A stretch of DNA of 64,000 nt from Yoonia sp. I 8.24 (lineage in GTDB: Bacteria; Pseudomonadota; Alphaproteobacteria; Rhodobacterales; Rhodobacteraceae). Every line of letters starts with the position of its first letter. Positions within the stretch are counted from its first letter, which is position 1. The stretch lies in the NCBI RefSeq assembly GCF_022096995.1, contig NZ_JACXGQ010000004.1:310001-374000 (forward strand). Reading direction: 5' to 3'. Of this stretch, positions 8,050 to 16,670 are shown in pieces. The notes below the pieces were generated by a model that was not told the origin of the DNA, searched no databases, and was given only the letters and a program-made list of their open reading frames with translations. The position numbers were made by a program, and so were the translations under genes.

Positions 8050-8505
8050 CTAGAGATTGCCCTGAGACATCTCGCTTGCGACATGGTCAGCCTGCCGAAT
8101 TGCGAGCGCCACAATCGTAAGGGTCGGGTTTTCCGAGGCGCCTGTCGTGAATTGCGATCCGTCTGAAATATACAGATTTTCAACGTCGTGGGTCCGGCCC
8201 CATTTATTCACAACCCCATCTTTCGGGTCTGCCGACATCCGATTGGTACCCAAATTGTGGGTGGATGGGTACGGCGGTGTTGGCATTGTCCGGGTCGCGC
8301 CAACGGCATCATAAACCGCCTGACCTTGGCTGTATGCATGGTCACGCATGGCAATGTCATTCGGGTGATCCGAGAAATTCACATTGACCACGGAAAGACC
8401 CCATTGATCCTTGACGTCAGTATTGAGCGTGACGCGGTTGCTTTCTTGCGGCATGTCGTCGCCCACGAGCCACATGCCTGCCATGTGTTCATAGCCAAAG
8501 CATCA
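8050..8505 (-). pseudogene. 5'-truncated GMC oxidoreductase remnant
   Basis: Only the C-terminal domain of a GMC (glucose-methanol-choline) flavoprotein remains, about 150 residues of a family normally above 500. Recognisable are GYEHMAGMWLVGDDMP, the STHNLGTNRM segment with its active-site histidine, and the end block LYISDGSQFTTGASENPTLT, which contacts FAD. The frame runs upstream past the internal ATG (8484) through GYEH and then meets a TGA near 8509, followed at once by the glyoxalase gene. The FAD-binding N-terminal half is absent from this window, so the product cannot be an active oxidase. A deletion between this gene and its neighbour is the simplest explanation. Confidence 0.75.
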
Positions 8506-8519
8506 CCCCTTGGATTTTA

Positions 8520-8915
8520 TTATTGGTAGCGCCCGAGCCTCTGCATCACTTCGATTTCGTACCCATCAGGGTCCTGAACAAAGAAAAACCGGGCGAGCGT
8601 TTTTCCTTCATGTGCAAAATCAACGAGCTTACGCGGGGCGAACCCGGCCTCCTCAAACCGTTGATGTTCAGCATCGACGTCCTCGACAACAAATGCCGTG
8701 TGGCCATACCCGTTCCCAAGGTCATATGGCGCGCTTTGGCTTTTGTTGATGGTCAGTTCCAGCTCAAAGGTGTTTTCCGCGTTGGAAAGGTAAACCAGTG
8801 TAAAGCCGTCAAAATCCAGACGCTCCGCAACCTTCAACCCGAATGCTTGATCATAAAATGCGACGGATTTGTTTTCGTCCAGAACGCGTATCATCGCGTG
8901 TACAAACTTCGCCAA
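8520..8915 (-). CDS. gloA: glyoxalase I (lactoylglutathione lyase), TTG start
   Basis: A 131-residue vicinal-oxygen-chelate enzyme that converts the methylglyoxal-glutathione hemithioacetal to S-lactoylglutathione. Counting from the TTG, the metal ligands line up with E. coli GloA: H6, E53 (FELELT), H72 (YGHTAF) and E122 (YEIEV). The motif EDPDGY-like QDPDGYEIEV is present. The start must be TTG 8913-8915: it has AAGGAGGG 6 nt upstream and gives the family's usual N-terminus, whereas the nearest upstream ATG (8999) adds 28 unrelated residues. It lies directly upstream of the decayed GMC gene. Confidence 0.85.
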   Translation of the reverse strand: MAKFVHAMIRVLDENKSVAFYDQAFGLKVAERLDFDGFTLVYLSNAENTFELELTINKSQSAPYDLGNGYGHTAFVVEDVDAEHQRFEEAGFAPRKLVDFAHEGKTLARFFFVQDPDGYEIEVMQRLGRYQ

Positions 8916-9063
8916 TGTGTCCCTCCTTAGGCTTTGCAGTGCCGGGGACCCTAGCGCATTAAGGTTCGGGACGGGTATTATCCAAGTACTACCATGCAAT
9001 AACCTGTACGGGCGGGGTGGCGTAAAGGTTTCGGCGGCACCACGATCACGCGCGGGTGGCGCC

Positions 9064-9951
9064 TCAGCGTTTCAATTCTGCGGCAAGAAAATCGTAAACG
9101 CGGCGGATACGGCGGCTGGTTGACAGTTCACGGTGCGCGACAAGCCAAATTGGAAACCTGAGCGGCTCTAGGTTTGGCAAGACCCGCACCACAGCAGGTT
9201 CTGCATCACCAATAAAGGCATCCAACACCCCGATACCGACACCCTGTTTGACCAATTCCCACATGACCAGATAGCTTTCGGTCAAAAGCGGGAAATTAGC
9301 TTCGGTGAGCCCAAGACCAAGGCTGTTGAGCCCCTTCAGCATCATCCCCGAATGGTCCAAGTTGATAAAATCGGCGTGCCGCAGATCATAGGGTACCGCC
9401 GGGTTCCCCAGCTTTTCAACATAGCTGGGTGCCGCATAGAGTATCGCATCCGCCATACCGATTTTCTTGGCGATCAGGTCAGGCTCTGTTGGTCGAAAAT
9501 TGCGCACGGCGATGTCGGCCTCGCGGCGGCGCAAATCACTGGCGCGATTTGAGACGACGATCTCAACCTGAATGCCCGGCTCTTCTTGGCGCAGTTTGGC
9601 GATGATCGGAGGAAGCAAAACAGCGGCATAGGTTTCGCTCGCGGCGATCGAAATGGACCCTTCGAGCGTCTGCGATTGGCCATGTGCCGTGAGCGACACG
9701 CGTTGCGCCGCTTCGCCCATCGCGCGGACATGTTCAAGCAGTTCCATCCCACTTGGGGTCAAGCTCAGACCGCGGCCGACTCGTTCAAACAGCACCACGC
9801 CAAGTTCTTGTTCAAGCCCATCGACCTGACGTCCAAGGGTGGGTTGTGCCATGCCCAATGCACGCGCGGCAGCCGACAAAGACCCTTCCTCTGCGGTCAC
9901 AAGAAATGCCCGTGCTTTGTTCCAGTCAAATTTTACCGCACGCCAATCCAT
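9064..9951 (-). CDS. LysR family transcriptional regulator
   Basis: A 295-residue LysR-type regulator with the N-terminal winged helix-turn-helix (FDWNKARAFLVTAEEGSLSA, then AARALGMAQPTLGRQV) and a C-terminal effector domain containing ADIAVRNFRPTEPDLIAKKI. I chose ATG 9949-9951 (MDWRAVKFDW), the start most consistent with family length; two upstream ATGs add up to 30 unlikely residues. It is divergent from the DUF4386 membrane-protein gene and the MDR oxidoreductase, which are the likely targets. A 12-bp perfect palindrome lies just upstream of the start. The inducer is unknown. Confidence 0.9.
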   Translation of the reverse strand: MDWRAVKFDWNKARAFLVTAEEGSLSAAARALGMAQPTLGRQVDGLEQELGVVLFERVGRGLSLTPSGMELLEHVRAMGEAAQRVSLTAHGQSQTLEGSISIAASETYAAVLLPPIIAKLRQEEPGIQVEIVVSNRASDLRRREADIAVRNFRPTEPDLIAKKIGMADAILYAAPSYVEKLGNPAVPYDLRHADFINLDHSGMMLKGLNSLGLGLTEANFPLLTESYLVMWELVKQGVGIGVLDAFIGDAEPAVVRVLPNLEPLRFPIWLVAHRELSTSRRIRRVYDFLAAELKR

Positions 9952-9954
9952 GCG

Positions 9955-9966
9955 GATATGCATATC
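9955..9966. promoter_or_regulatory. palindrome in LysR/DUF4386 divergent region
   Basis: GATATGCATATC is a perfect 12-bp palindrome in the 90-bp gap between the divergent LysR and DUF4386 genes. Being 3 nt from the chosen LysR start, it could be an autoregulatory site, but it may instead be coding if a longer LysR N-terminus is used. Confidence 0.3.
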
Positions 9967-10041
9967 AAAATTAGAAAATTGGTCAATTCGCATAGACCAC
10001 GACAGATCGTAGACCTTCGCCAACACAGAAAGGATAGGCAA

Positions 10042-10740
10042 ATGACATCCATCTCAAAGAATAACTGGGACCCGCAGGCGGCACGTATGGCCGGCGCGCT
10101 TTATCTTTCCATTGCGGTCTGCGGCGGGTTTAGCATTGGCTATGTGCCGACGCAGATCGTCGCAAGTGATGCCGCATCATCCAGCGCCAATCTGATGGCA
10201 AACCTCGGGCTGTTTAAGCTTGGGGTTTTGGCCGATAGCGCAGTGATCCTGTTCGAGCTCGCCATTACGGCGATACTGTTCCAAATGTTCCGCCATGTCG
10301 GACCGACCATGTCGATGATCGCGCTGATCTCGCGGGCGGGTATGATCACGGTGATGGGGATCAACCTGTTGCTTTGGGTGATGCCCTATCTTTTGCTGCA
10401 CAGCGATGCAGGCCCAACCCTGCTTGTTCAGTTCTGTTTTGAAGCCCACGCGATGGGCGTCTTTGTCTGGCAGCTTTTCTTTGGCGTGCATCTATTGGCG
10501 CTTGGTTGGCTGATCCTTAAATCCAACATCGTGCCACATCTGCTGGGGCGCGGGTTGTTTATCGGTGCGTTTGGCTACCTTATCCAAGGGGTTGCCGCGC
10601 TGGCGTTCATCGATATCGCGCTGATCAACTACGCCGCCATCGGCCTGCTTGTGATCGTCACAATTTCAGAGGTCAGCTTTGGCCTATGGCTGCTAATTTG
10701 GGGCAGCCGCATATCCCCCACCCAAACCGTAACAGCATAA
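10042..10740 (+). CDS. DUF4386 family membrane protein
   Basis: A 232-residue integral membrane protein with about six helices. The N-terminal AARMAGALYLSIAVCGGFSI is the DUF4386 signature. Start ATG 10042 has AAAGGATAGG just upstream; the open frame extends much further 5' but there it is antisense to the LysR gene. It is followed after 12 nt by an MDR-family oxidoreductase, and the pair probably forms one transcript. The biochemical role of DUF4386 is not known. Confidence 0.82.
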   Translation: MTSISKNNWDPQAARMAGALYLSIAVCGGFSIGYVPTQIVASDAASSSANLMANLGLFKLGVLADSAVILFELAITAILFQMFRHVGPTMSMIALISRAGMITVMGINLLLWVMPYLLLHSDAGPTLLVQFCFEAHAMGVFVWQLFFGVHLLALGWLILKSNIVPHLLGRGLFIGAFGYLIQGVAALAFIDIALINYAAIGLLVIVTISEVSFGLWLLIWGSRISPTQTVTA

Positions 10741-10752
10741 AGGAGACCACCG

Positions 10753-11727
10753 ATGCTTGCCTATTCATATTCACGCTATGGCTCCCCCGACGTCTTGGAA
10801 CAAGTCACCCTGCCCACACCAACGCCACAACCGAACGAAGTGCTGGTCAAAATACACGCGACGACTGTCAGCGCAGGCGATTGGCGCGCCCGCAGCCTCA
10901 CTATGCCAAAGGGGCTTGGATTTATGGGACGGCTTGTGTTTGGGATAACGGGGCCGCGCAAACCGGTCCTCGGTACTGAATTTTCAGGTGTAGTTGCCGC
11001 CGTGGGATCAGAGGTCACCAGTTACCAGCCAGGTGACGAAGTGATCGGATTTCCCGGAGCCAGCTTTGGCGCTCATGCGGAATTTATCACGATGCCATCG
11101 GACGGCAAGCTCGTACGAAAGCCAGATAACATCAGTTTCGAACAAGCTGCCGCCATCCCATTTGGCGGCACGACAGCCTATGATTTTCTGGTCAACAAAG
11201 CAAAGCTCCAGCCGGGCACAAAGGTGTTGATCAACGGCGCATCAGGGTCTGTCGGGTCCGCCTGTGTCCAAATCGCAAAGCATCTGGGCGCGCATGTGAC
11301 GGCTGTTTGCAGCGCCAAAAACGCGCAGATGGTCACAGGCTTGGGTGCAGATCAAGTGATCGATTACCAGACCCAAAACGTCATCACTGACGGCATGTTG
11401 TATGATACTGTTGTCGATGCAGTTGGCACACTTCCTTGGGCGCAGGCGCGCCACGCATTACGCCCCGGTGGGCAGATGGTTCTGATCGCAGGCAAGACAT
11501 CGGATATGCTGTTTGGGTCGCTTAAGGCCCGGCTCGCGGGCAAGCGGCTGATTGGCGGCGTCGCCTCTGAACGTCGCGAAATCATCGAAGCGGTGACCCA
11601 ACTTGCGGCGCAGGGCATCTTCCAACCGGTAATCGATCGCAACTATCCGTTCGATGAAATGAAGGCAGCCCATGCGCATGTCGATACCGGGCACAAGTGC
11701 GGGAATGTGGTGATTTCTATGACCTAG
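10753..11727 (+). CDS. MDR-family NAD(P)-dependent alcohol dehydrogenase / quinone reductase-like
   Basis: A 324-residue medium-chain dehydrogenase/reductase. The N-terminal GroES-like domain ends near residue 120 and the Rossmann nucleotide motif reads LINGASGSVGSACVQIAKHL (about 160-179). Structural-zinc cysteines are absent, which fits the quinone oxidoreductase / zinc-independent branch. AAGGAG lies 7 nt upstream of ATG 10753. It follows the DUF4386 gene closely and ends 9 nt before the convergent LysR gene. The physiological substrate is unclear; reduction of enones or quinones is plausible from the family. Confidence 0.85.
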   Translation: MLAYSYSRYGSPDVLEQVTLPTPTPQPNEVLVKIHATTVSAGDWRARSLTMPKGLGFMGRLVFGITGPRKPVLGTEFSGVVAAVGSEVTSYQPGDEVIGFPGASFGAHAEFITMPSDGKLVRKPDNISFEQAAAIPFGGTTAYDFLVNKAKLQPGTKVLINGASGSVGSACVQIAKHLGAHVTAVCSAKNAQMVTGLGADQVIDYQTQNVITDGMLYDTVVDAVGTLPWAQARHALRPGGQMVLIAGKTSDMLFGSLKARLAGKRLIGGVASERREIIEAVTQLAAQGIFQPVIDRNYPFDEMKAAHAHVDTGHKCGNVVISMT

Positions 11728-11736
11728 CGCGGGCGA

Positions 11737-12636
11737 TCAAGCACCCGCCAACCAATCGTAGACAAGACGCGCCTTGCCAGAGGCGCGCGGGTGCAATTTC
11801 ACATAAAACCCCTTGGGTGAGGCGACCCCGCTGGGCAATAGTTTTACCAATTTGCCGGATGTAACTAATGCGTCCGACAGCCCATCCCACCCCAAAACAG
11901 CCCCCATGTCGTCTTGGGCGGCTTGCAATGCGATGACGTAATTATTCACTTGGTGTGTATTTTGCAGCGGTCCATGATAGCCTAACGCGCCGCACCATTC
12001 TTGCCAGTTGGTCCAGCGCGTGTCTGGCGCATCCAGATGGATCAGCGGGATTTTCGCCATATCTGCGACAGTTTCAACCCTGTGCTTGGCGGCAAAGCTG
12101 GGGCTGCCAAAGGCCATGATCTGATCGTGGAACAGCGCCCGACATATGCCCGTTTCTTGTGTAATATCGCCGTAGTGAATGCTGAGGTCGCAATCAGATT
12201 GAGTCTGATCCGTGTCGCTCACGATCTGTGCCACTGAAATATTACCGTGCGCCCGCCAAAACTGCGCCAATCGCGGTGTCAGCCAAAGCGAACTGACCGC
12301 CGTCGTCGCCCGGATCGTGACTGCGGCCTTGGGCGCACGGGCGCGCAGCTGACCGATTGCATCATCAATTCCTTCAAACCCGCGCTGGATCGCGACCATC
12401 AGATAAGCCCCAGTTTCAGTCAGTTCAACACCACGGTGATGGCGGTCAAATAGGGGGCGCTGCAAATCCGCCTCAAGTGATTTGACCTGATGGCTGATTG
12501 CCGCGGCGGTCACGTTCAGCTCTACTGCTGCGTTCTTAAAACTCACATGACGCGCGGCGGCCTCAAAGCTCACCAGCGCAGTCATCGACGGTAGATTATA
12601 GGGGCGCTGCGACAATTTATCTATCCATATATCCAA
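11737..12636 (-). CDS. LysR family regulator (GcvA-like)
   Basis: A 299-residue LysR regulator of the GcvA-like type: LPSMTALVSFEAAARHVSFK, then NAAVELNVTAAAISHQVKSL forms the DNA-binding helix-turn-helix, and DTDQTQSDCDLSIHYGD lies in the effector domain. It is divergent from the MttB / flavoprotein / TRAP genes with a 133-bp AT-rich gap, so it is the best candidate activator of that operon. The sequence does not show the inducer, which may be the N-methylated substrate. Confidence 0.9.
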   Translation of the reverse strand: MDIWIDKLSQRPYNLPSMTALVSFEAAARHVSFKNAAVELNVTAAAISHQVKSLEADLQRPLFDRHHRGVELTETGAYLMVAIQRGFEGIDDAIGQLRARAPKAAVTIRATTAVSSLWLTPRLAQFWRAHGNISVAQIVSDTDQTQSDCDLSIHYGDITQETGICRALFHDQIMAFGSPSFAAKHRVETVADMAKIPLIHLDAPDTRWTNWQEWCGALGYHGPLQNTHQVNNYVIALQAAQDDMGAVLGWDGLSDALVTSGKLVKLLPSGVASPKGFYVKLHPRASGKARLVYDWLAGA

Positions 12637-12645
12637 ATTATATAC

Positions 12646-12666
12646 TGATATACTTATAACATATCA
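12646..12666. promoter_or_regulatory. candidate LysR binding site upstream of MttB operon
   Basis: TGATAT (12646-12651) and ATATCA (12661-12666) form an inverted repeat with a 9-nt spacer in the AT-rich gap between the divergent LysR and MttB-family genes. The arrangement contains a T-N11-A core of the LysR kind. Evidence is short and the region is very AT-rich, so chance is possible. Confidence 0.35.
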
Positions 12667-12769
12667 CAATTTGGCTCAATTTTTCTAAGCCATATCAAAT
12701 TTTTTTGCAATTGTCCGCGCCAGTATTTGGGCAGAGCCTACGTGTAGCCCCTCCCGAAAGGACTTGCAG

Positions 12770-14350
12770 ATGAATATTGAGGTAAAGCCGCTCAAGACGC
12801 GCAGATCACGGCGCGGTGGCGACCGTGCGCGTTCTTCGGCCCCGGGACAAAACCCACATCTTGTGACGCCTTTCATTACGCGCAAAATCAAACCCTATGA
12901 AATTCTAGATGAAGACCAGCTTGATCAGATCGAGGCGACCTCGGATCGGATCATGTCCGAGATCGGGATCGAGTTTCGTGATGATCCAGAGGTGGTTGAG
13001 CTGTTTCGCGCGCGTGGCGTCGCTGTTGAAAATGTCACCGGCTCTGCGGGCGATCCTGCATGGCGGCTGCGGTTTGAACCGGGGCTCGCGCGTGACATCT
13101 TGCGCACCGCCCCTGAACGGTTCACGCAACATGCACGCAACCCGACAAAATCGATTGAGATTGGCACAGATGCTTCGGTATTTTTGCCCTCTTACGGCAG
13201 CCCCTTCATCATGGAAATGGACGGCACCCGGCGCTATGCTACATTGGACGATTTTGAAAACCTCGTGAAGCTTGCGCAGTCAACACCTTGGCTGCACCAT
13301 TCAGGCGGCACCATCTGCGAACCCACAGATATCCCTGTCAACAAACGCCACCTTGATATGGTTTATGCCCACATGCGGTATTCAGATCGGCCGTTCTTGG
13401 GGTCAGTCACCGCCCCCGAACGCGCCGAAGATTCGATCGAGATGTGCCGTATTCTATTTGGGGCGGAATATGTCGATCAGCACTGCGTGATCATGGGTAA
13501 CTTTAACACCACTTCGCCCCTGGTCATTGATGGGGTCACGAGCAGAGGCATCCGCGCCTATGCCCGCGCCGGGCAAGGGTCGATCCACCTGCCCTTTTTG
13601 CTGGGCGGGGCCGTTGCCCCACTGACCATGGCCGGGCAGGTTGCGCAAAATTTGGCTGAAACATTGGTCAGCGCCGCGATTACACAGCTTGAACGACCCG
13701 GTGCGCCCGCGGTGATCGCCAGTTTTATGAATTCACTCGCGATGCGGTCTGGCTCTCCGACATTTGGGACGCCTGAACCTGCGACGGCGAGCCTGATCAT
13801 GGGGCAATTTGCGCGCCGCTATAAATTGCCGCTGCGCTGCGCGGGGAATTTCACCACCTCCAAACTGCCTGACGGGCAAGCCATGCAACAAAGCATGATG
13901 TCCGCCCTGTCAGCCGTGCAATCAGGGGCCAATTTTATCATGCACATGGCCGGGTATTTGGATGGGCTTTTATCCATGTCCTACGAAAAGATGATGATGG
14001 ATATTGACGTTTGCGCGGCGCTTCATGCTTACTTGCGTGGGGTTGATGTGAACGAAGACACGCTTGCCTTTGAAGCTTTGGCCGAAGGCGGACCGGGCCA
14101 ACATATGTTCGGCTGCCAACATACATTGCGCCACTACGAAACCGCATATTGGGATAGCGCGCTTGATGATAATACACCTTGGGAAACTTGGGATGAAAAC
14201 GGGCGGGTTGATATGGCCACACGGGCAAATCAACGCTGGAAAGCGCAACTGGCACAATATGAGCCACCTCCGCTTGATGCGGATAAGGACGCGGCGTTGA
14301 AAGCATTTATTGCGCGCAAAAAAGAAGCAATGCCAGATATGTGGCACTAG
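12770..14350 (+). CDS. trimethylamine methyltransferase (MttB) superfamily protein, non-pyrrolysine
   Basis: A 526-residue MttB-superfamily protein that would transfer a methyl group from a quaternary or tertiary amine to a corrinoid carrier. The long TIM-barrel core includes LPSYGSPFIMEMDGTRRYAT and the conserved block SFMNSLAMRSGSPTFGTPEP. There is no in-frame UAG, so pyrrolysine is absent and trimethylamine itself is an unlikely substrate; glycine betaine, proline betaine or similar compounds are used by characterised non-Pyl members. Start ATG 12770 has AAAGGA 7 nt upstream. It heads an apparent operon with a demethylase-like flavoprotein and a TRAP importer. No corrinoid-protein gene lies nearby. 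Confidence 0.88.
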   Translation: MNIEVKPLKTRRSRRGGDRARSSAPGQNPHLVTPFITRKIKPYEILDEDQLDQIEATSDRIMSEIGIEFRDDPEVVELFRARGVAVENVTGSAGDPAWRLRFEPGLARDILRTAPERFTQHARNPTKSIEIGTDASVFLPSYGSPFIMEMDGTRRYATLDDFENLVKLAQSTPWLHHSGGTICEPTDIPVNKRHLDMVYAHMRYSDRPFLGSVTAPERAEDSIEMCRILFGAEYVDQHCVIMGNFNTTSPLVIDGVTSRGIRAYARAGQGSIHLPFLLGGAVAPLTMAGQVAQNLAETLVSAAITQLERPGAPAVIASFMNSLAMRSGSPTFGTPEPATASLIMGQFARRYKLPLRCAGNFTTSKLPDGQAMQQSMMSALSAVQSGANFIMHMAGYLDGLLSMSYEKMMMDIDVCAALHAYLRGVDVNEDTLAFEALAEGGPGQHMFGCQHTLRHYETAYWDSALDDNTPWETWDENGRVDMATRANQRWKAQLAQYEPPPLDADKDAALKAFIARKKEAMPDMWH

Positions 14351-14376
14351 CGCGAGGGCGCACGAAAGGAAAACCC

Positions 14377-16422
14377 ATGTCGAACGATCCGCTGTTGCAG
14401 CCCTATCAGCTCAAACATCTGACGCTCAAGAACCGGATCATGACCACGAGCCATGAACCCGCCTATCCCGAAGACGGGATGCCTAAGGACCGCTACACCG
14501 CTTATCACGCCGAACGCGCAAAGGCAGGGGTTGCATTGACGATGACCGCAGGATCGGCGGCCGTATCCAAAGACAGCCCGCCTGTGTTTAATAACGTGCT
14601 GGCGTACCGTGATGATGTCGTGCCGTGGATTCAGCGGCTCACGGATGCCTGTCACGAACATGGATCAGCTGTGATGATCCAATTGACCCACCTGGGGCGA
14701 CGTACCGCGTGGAATAAGGGTGATTGGCTGCCTTCGGTCAGTTCGTCCAAACACCGCGAACCCGCCCACCGTGCCTTTCCCAAACTGGTCGAAGATTGGG
14801 ATATAGAACGCATTATCAACGATTTCGCAGATGCCGCCGAACGCATGAAAGCAGGCGGCATGGATGGGATTGAATTGCAGGTCTACGGGCATTTGCTGGA
14901 TCAGTTCTGGTCGCCCCTGACCAATGATCTGAGCGGCCCCTACGGCGCAGATAGCTTGCAAACCCGGCTACAATTCCCGCTGGATGTCCTCGGCGCAATT
15001 CGCAAACGTGTGGGTGAGGATTTCATCGTTGGATTTCGTTACACCGCCGACGAGGCGCAAAAAGGCGGTATCACCGAAGACGACGGCATCGAAATATCAA
15101 AAACCCTTGCCGCGACAGGGCAGCTAGATTTTCTGAACCTGATCCGGGGTCGCATCCATACCGACCCTGCCATGACAGATGTGATCCCTGTGCAAGGCAT
15201 GCCCAGCGCCCCGCATCTTGATTTTGCAGGCCGGGTCAAAGCGGCCACTGGCATGCCGACATTCCATGCCGCGCGTATTCCTGACGTCGCAACTGCGCGC
15301 CATGCGATCACAGCCGGGCTTTTGGATATGGTGGGCATGACCCGCGCGCATATGGCTGATCCGCATATCGTCCAAAAGATCACAGAGAACCGCGAAGACG
15401 ACATCCGCCCTTGCGTTGGCGCGACCTATTGTCTGGACCGCATTTACCAAGCAGGTGACGCGCTGTGCATCCATAACGCGGCCACTGGGCGTGAATTAAC
15501 GATGCCGCATGTGATCGCCCCCGCCAAAACGCCCAAACATGTCGTGATCGTCGGTGCTGGCCCTGCGGGGCTAGAGGCCGCACGCGTCGCTGCCGAACGT
15601 GGTCACCGGGTAACCGTGTTCGAAGCGCAGCCAGATCCCGGCGGTCAAATCCGGCTGGCCACACAATCGGCCCGACGACGTGACATGATCGGCATCATTG
15701 ATTGGCGCATGGCGCAATGCGCTGCGCGCGACGTCACATTTCACTTTAACGCATGGGCCGAGGCAGATGATGTCACCGCATTGAACCCCGATGTCGTGAT
15801 CATCGCCACTGGCGGGTTACCAAACACCGAATTGTTTGAAAGCGGCGTTGAACAAGGGCGCGCTGTGACCAGCTGGGATATCATCGCAGGCGATGTGAAG
15901 CCCGGACAGAATGTGTTGATCTATGACGAAAGCGGTGATCATCCGGGGCTACAAGCTGCCGAAGTCGCCGCCAATGCCGGGGCCACCGTTGAGGTGATGA
16001 CCCCAGATCGCGTCTTTGCGCCGGATATTATGGCCATGAATTTGGTTCCCTACATGCGTGCATTGCAAGATAAGGATGTCACGTTCACTGTCACCCGCAG
16101 GCTGTTAGACATCACCCCAGCGGGCAATCTGTTGAAGGCAACGATTGGCACAGATTACAGCGATTTCACCGCTGAAAAGACCTATGATCAAGTGGTGATC
16201 AACTACGGCACATTGCCGATGGATGATCTCTACTTCGACCTGCGCCCGGCCTCATCGAACCTTGGTGAAGTGGATTACGAAGACCTCATCACGGGCCACC
16301 CGCAGGTGCAAAATCGCAATCCAGATGGGGCGTTTCAATTGTTCCGTATTGGTGACGCAGTGTCAGCACGCAACACACATGCAGCCATTTATGACGCTTT
16401 GCGTTTGGTCAAGGACATCTAG
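14377..16422 (+). CDS. Old Yellow Enzyme-type FMN/FAD/Fe-S oxidoreductase (StcD/DgcA-like demethylase)
   Basis: A 681-residue protein with an FMN-binding TIM barrel (1-370), an Fe-S cysteine segment (C346, C352, C364) and a C-terminal FAD/NAD-binding domain starting VVIVGAGPAGLEAARVAAER (389-408). This is the trimethylamine dehydrogenase / 2,4-dienoyl-CoA reductase architecture, and the N-terminus DPLLQPYQLKHLTLKNRIM resembles the StcD/DgcA group that removes methyl groups from N-methylproline or dimethylglycine. The second cysteine of the usual four-ligand motif is Ala349. GAAAGGAAAA precedes ATG 14377. It follows the MttB gene by 26 nt, suggesting successive demethylation of one imported compound. 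Confidence 0.88.
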   Translation: MSNDPLLQPYQLKHLTLKNRIMTTSHEPAYPEDGMPKDRYTAYHAERAKAGVALTMTAGSAAVSKDSPPVFNNVLAYRDDVVPWIQRLTDACHEHGSAVMIQLTHLGRRTAWNKGDWLPSVSSSKHREPAHRAFPKLVEDWDIERIINDFADAAERMKAGGMDGIELQVYGHLLDQFWSPLTNDLSGPYGADSLQTRLQFPLDVLGAIRKRVGEDFIVGFRYTADEAQKGGITEDDGIEISKTLAATGQLDFLNLIRGRIHTDPAMTDVIPVQGMPSAPHLDFAGRVKAATGMPTFHAARIPDVATARHAITAGLLDMVGMTRAHMADPHIVQKITENREDDIRPCVGATYCLDRIYQAGDALCIHNAATGRELTMPHVIAPAKTPKHVVIVGAGPAGLEAARVAAERGHRVTVFEAQPDPGGQIRLATQSARRRDMIGIIDWRMAQCAARDVTFHFNAWAEADDVTALNPDVVIIATGGLPNTELFESGVEQGRAVTSWDIIAGDVKPGQNVLIYDESGDHPGLQAAEVAANAGATVEVMTPDRVFAPDIMAMNLVPYMRALQDKDVTFTVTRRLLDITPAGNLLKATIGTDYSDFTAEKTYDQVVINYGTLPMDDLYFDLRPASSNLGEVDYEDLITGHPQVQNRNPDGAFQLFRIGDAVSARNTHAAIYDALRLVKDI

Positions 16423-16475
16423 TTGGGGTTTGGAGCGCCGGACACCCTTCTAACGATTTAAACTAATATATTGCA

Positions 16476-16491
16476 ATAATATCGATATTAT
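16476..16491. promoter_or_regulatory. 16-bp perfect palindrome upstream of TRAP operon
   Basis: ATAATATCGATATTAT is perfectly self-complementary and sits in the 248-base gap between the flavoprotein gene and the dctP gene, 179 bp before its start. It has the look of an operator and would let the TRAP genes be controlled apart from the upstream enzymes. The rest of the gap shows no coding sequence. Confidence 0.45.
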
Positions 16492-16670
16492 GCCAGCTTC
16501 ACAATCCAAAGACGGGGGGAGCCGCAGTGAAGCACAATAATATGGTCACCGATCATGCGATCGGCCAGAAGACATGCACCCTCCCAACTTACGACACGGC
16601 GCGTAAAAGCAACCGCGCCTGGTAATCGCATACCGCGAGACAAACCGCCGAAACCATCTGGGAGGATGAC

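Noticed and set aside
8050..8484. A real 144-residue gene starting at ATG 8484
   Set aside because: GMC family residues continue upstream of that ATG (GYEH), showing it is the tail of a longer protein that has been truncated.
8520..8999. Longer glyoxalase start at ATG 8999
   Set aside because: The extra residues match nothing in the family, while TTG 8915 has an excellent ribosome-binding site and puts the metal-binding histidine in the right place.
12770..14350. Possible pyrrolysine-containing trimethylamine methyltransferase
   Set aside because: The frame has no in-frame UAG before the final stop and no pyl genes nearby, so it is a non-pyrrolysine homologue.
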